6,921 bases of DNA from Thermoplasmata archaeon. Its GTDB lineage: Archaea > Thermoplasmatota > Thermoplasmata > Lutacidiplasmatales > UBA184. This document shows, in pieces, positions 5,423 to 6,921 of the stretch (within the stretch, counting starts at the first letter, position 1; each line of letters begins with the position of its first letter). The notes beneath the pieces were generated by a model, which made no database searches, had not been told where the DNA came from, and saw nothing but the letters and a program-made list of their open reading frames with translations. The stretch spans positions 1 through 6,921 of the forward strand of contig JASHTI010000063.1 of assembly GCA_030040625.1 (NCBI GenBank). The letters are read 5' to 3'. The position numbers and the translations under genes were made by a program.

Positions 5423-5802
5423 CCGATCCAGTTCCAGAAGTCGTCGTGCCAGTAGTCGACCGCTTCCTTGAGGTGCCGCAGGGGCACCCGACGGAGCCCC
5501 TGCGCCTCGGCCTCCGCCAGGCGGGCCCTGAGCCGCTCGACGCTCAGGGCCGACAGAACGCGGAGGACCGCCCGGAGCTCGTGCGTGAAGCCGAGGTCCA
5601 GCCGTCGCTCCGGATGGCGTACGACGAGCCGGAACTGATGGCGGGCACCGAGCTCCACGCGGACGACCTGCCAGGCGAGCGGCTCGCCGCGGCGGCGCGC
5701 GAGCTCGAAGCCGGCGAGGTTGCCGAGAGCCTCGGCGACGAAGGTGTCATTGGGAAGACCGGCGCGCAGCCGAAGGTCGATCTCCACACCGCGTTGCACC
5801 AT
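5419..5802 (-). CDS. Unrecognised small protein with Trp-rich C-terminus
   Basis: I do not recognise this 127-residue protein. It is mixed alpha/beta in appearance and soluble, with no signal peptide or membrane segment. The N-terminal half alternates hydrophobic and charged residues (V-E-I-D-L-R-L-R, then W-Q-V-V-R-V-E-L and Q-F-R-L-V-V-R), suggesting beta strands. The middle (about residues 71-105) is Leu/Arg/Ala/Glu-rich and likely helical, possibly coiled coil. The last residues, D-Y-W-H-D-D-F-W-N-W-I-G, are unusually aromatic, with three Trp in eight positions. Third-codon positions are strongly G/C throughout and the residue mix is protein-like, so it appears to be a real gene. The start is the ATG at 5802. 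An open frame continues to an ATG at 5946, but that stretch is low-complexity Arg/Ala/Gly. The stop (TAA) overlaps the stop of the convergent Dph6-like gene by 4 bp. A possible TATA-like element lies about 110 bp upstream. Confidence 0.65.
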   Translation of the reverse strand: MVQRGVEIDLRLRAGLPNDTFVAEALGNLAGFELARRRGEPLAWQVVRVELGARHQFRLVVRHPERRLDLGFTHELRAVLRVLSALSVERLRARLAEAEAQGLRRVPLRHLKEAVDYWHDDFWNWIG

Positions 5803-5907
5803 GACGCTCGGAACCGGGACGGCACGGCGAGCGCGGGCGGGCCGATCCCCTCGGCCGCGCGCCCGCCGCCCGTGCGGGGCCGCGGCCGCACCGAGGCCGG
5901 AACGGAG

Positions 5908-5920
5908 AAGGCCTTTTCGG
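5908..5920 (+). promoter_or_regulatory. Promoter region of the K+ channel gene with an AAGGCCTT palindrome
   Basis: CTTTTCGG (5913-5920) is the only AT-leaning run before the ATG at 5945; its centre is about 29 bp upstream, which suits a leaderless transcript. It overlaps an 8-bp palindrome, AAGGCCTT (5908-5915). On the opposite strand the same patch reads CCGAAAAGG and could serve the minus-strand gene at 5802 with a leader of about 85 nt, so the element may be shared. Confidence 0.3.
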
Positions 5921-5944
5921 GCCGGCCCGGCTGCGCCGCCGAGC

Positions 5945-6921
5945 ATGGCCTCCCGTCGCCTCGGTTACGCCTTCGAGTTCGTCGGTCGGATCTGGTGGCT
6001 CCTCGCCGGTTTCGGGGTGGTCTACGTGATCGCCGCGATCGGCTTCTTCGAGCTCGACGGGCAGCGCTACTCGCTGTTCAACTCGTTCTACTGGGCGATC
6101 GTGACGGTCGGGACGGTCGGCTACGGCGACATCGTGCCGACCACGGACGGGGCGAAGATCCTGACGATGGTCGTGATCGCCACGCAGATCTTCCTGCTCG
6201 GCTACCTTCTCAGCGTGATCTCGTCGGAGGGGGCGAGCGAGTCGCAGCGTCGGGCGCTGGGGCTGCTCGGCACCGACCTGACCGACCACGTCGTCGTCCT
6301 CGGCTACGGGCCGGTCGCCCGATCCGCGGTCCACGAACTGCTCGTCCAGGACCAGCGCGTGGCCGTCGTCGCCGAGCGGGCCGAGGACGTCTCCAACGTC
6401 CGGGCGCTGGGTCCGGCGGACCGCCTCTATGCGACGTTCGGCGATCCGACCGAGCCGGAGATCCTCGCCCGAGCGAACCTCGGGAAGGCGCACAGCGTGA
6501 TCGTGGCGACGGGCGACGACGCGCAGAGCATGGTGGCGGCGTTGAACGTCCGTGCCCGCGCCCCGGAGCTTCGCGTCATCGTCTCCGTCAGCCGAGCCGG
6601 CCTGCGGGACTCCCTCCGGGCCGCGGGCGTCACGTACGTCGCGAGCCCCTCGGACAGCGGCGGCCGTCTCTGCGCCGCCGCGGCGTTCGAACCGGAGGTC
6701 GCGCACGCGATCGAGGACATGATCAGCGCCGAGGTTCGGGCGGACATCCAGGAGTTCGTCCTCCGGGCTCAGACGCCGGTCTCTGCCCAGACGTTCGGCG
6801 AGGCCGAGACGCTGGTACGGCAGTCGACCGGATGCATCCTGATCGGGTACGCCCACCCCCGGGGCGACGGGGAGTTCGATACGTTCGTGGGCCCGCCCGC
6901 GACGGCCCGCCTCGCCCCCGG
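5945..6921 (+). CDS. MthK-type potassium channel with RCK (TrkA-N/TrkA-C) domain, 3' truncated
   Basis: The frame is open from the ATG at 5945 to the right edge, giving 325 residues and no stop; perhaps 10-30 residues are missing. The protein is a two-helix K+ channel with a cytoplasmic ligand-gating domain. TM1 is about 15-36. A pore helix (46-55) leads into the selectivity filter T-V-G-Y-G-D (57-62), which is intact. TM2 is about 70-92, with G86 as a candidate gating hinge. The RCK N-lobe follows: V-V-V-L-G-Y-G-P-V-A (116-125), the second-strand acidic residue E144, then G-D-P-T-E-P-E-I-L and V-I-V-A-T-G-D-D-A. A TrkA-C-like lobe begins near 268 and is cut by the edge. The third glycine of the nucleotide-binding GxGxxG motif is Ala125. 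No Shine-Dalgarno sequence precedes the ATG. Such channels adjust membrane potential and K+ content in response to ligands such as Ca2+ or nucleotides; the ligand here is not readable. Confidence 0.92.
   Translation, partial: MASRRLGYAFEFVGRIWWLLAGFGVVYVIAAIGFFELDGQRYSLFNSFYWAIVTVGTVGYGDIVPTTDGAKILTMVVIATQIFLLGYLLSVISSEGASESQRRALGLLGTDLTDHVVVLGYGPVARSAVHELLVQDQRVAVVAERAEDVSNVRALGPADRLYATFGDPTEPEILARANLGKAHSVIVATGDDAQSMVAALNVRARAPELRVIVSVSRAGLRDSLRAAGVTYVASPSDSGGRLCAAAAFEPEVAHAIEDMISAEVRADIQEFVLRAQTPVSAQTFGEAETLVRQSTGCILIGYAHPRGDGEFDTFVGPPATARLAP

Noticed and set aside
5833..5866. GCGGGC/GCCCGC interrupted inverted repeat in the gap before the K+ channel
   Set aside because: It has only G and C in its arms and a large internal loop; it is indistinguishable from background at this GC content.
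5944..5947. CATG giving back-to-back ATG codons on both strands, as if the K+ channel and the small minus-strand gene began at the same point
   Set aside because: The first 48 residues of the longer minus-strand reading are Ala/Arg/Gly low complexity. The ATG at 5802 gives a protein-like start.
5747..6856. 369-codon minus-strand open frame antisense to the K+ channel
   Set aside because: It encodes Arg/Asp/Val-rich repetitive-looking sequence with no domain, while the opposite strand encodes a clear channel with filter and RCK motifs.
1..6921. CRISPR array, tRNA, insertion sequence or toxin-antitoxin pair
   Set aside because: No regularly spaced repeats, cloverleaf-forming segments, transposase motifs or paired small genes were seen on either strand.

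Overview
This is a gene-dense window of very high GC content (about 70% by eye), most likely a chromosomal segment of an archaeon. Three things point that way. AT-rich TATA-like boxes stand out of the GC background about 24-30 bp upstream of several start codons that lack a Shine-Dalgarno sequence, which fits leaderless archaeal transcripts. There is a diphthine--ammonia-ligase-family (Dph6/MJ0570-type) ATPase. There is also an MthK-type K+ channel. A GC-rich Thermoplasmatota-like euryarchaeon would fit, but the lineage is an inference; the Dph6-like family and RCK channels also occur in bacteria.

Layout. Positions 1-56 (minus) hold the N-terminus of a probable Nudix hydrolase. It is divergent, across a promoter region at 57-158, from a six-helix DUF998-like membrane protein (159-818, plus). 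Next come two sugar-nucleotide genes on the plus strand. The first is a GHMP-family sugar kinase resembling heptose-7-phosphate kinase HddA (914-1963). The second is an SDR-family GDP-sugar reductase resembling GDP-6-deoxy-D-mannose reductase (2050-2991). They are followed by an apparent three-gene transcription unit: a DrrA-like ABC ATPase (3110-3925), an ABC-2 permease (3906-4739, overlapping the ATPase by 20 bp) and an arginine-rich Dph6-like ATPase (4754-5422, 14 nt after the permease). A small unrecognised protein (5419-5802, minus) converges on the Dph6-like gene with overlapping stop codons. A K+ channel with an RCK domain starts at 5945 (plus) and runs off the right edge.

How they may work together. 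The kinase and reductase are the kind of enzymes that build GDP-activated deoxy- or heptose-type sugars for surface glycans or protein glycosylation; the other enzymes of such a pathway are not in the window. The ABC ATPase and permease make a complete exporter-type half-transporter pair. The Dph6-like enzyme would modify elongation factor 2 if it is orthologous, and its place behind the transporter is unexplained. The K+ channel is a separate ion-homeostasis unit.

I found no tRNA, rRNA, CRISPR array, insertion sequence or clear mobile element, and nothing that amounts to an obvious new multi-gene system. The items most worth a second look are the basic, variant Dph6-like protein, the unrecognised Trp-rich-tailed small protein, the non-canonical active-site loop of the reductase next to a heptose-kinase-like gene, and palindromes placed at or around predicted TATA boxes.
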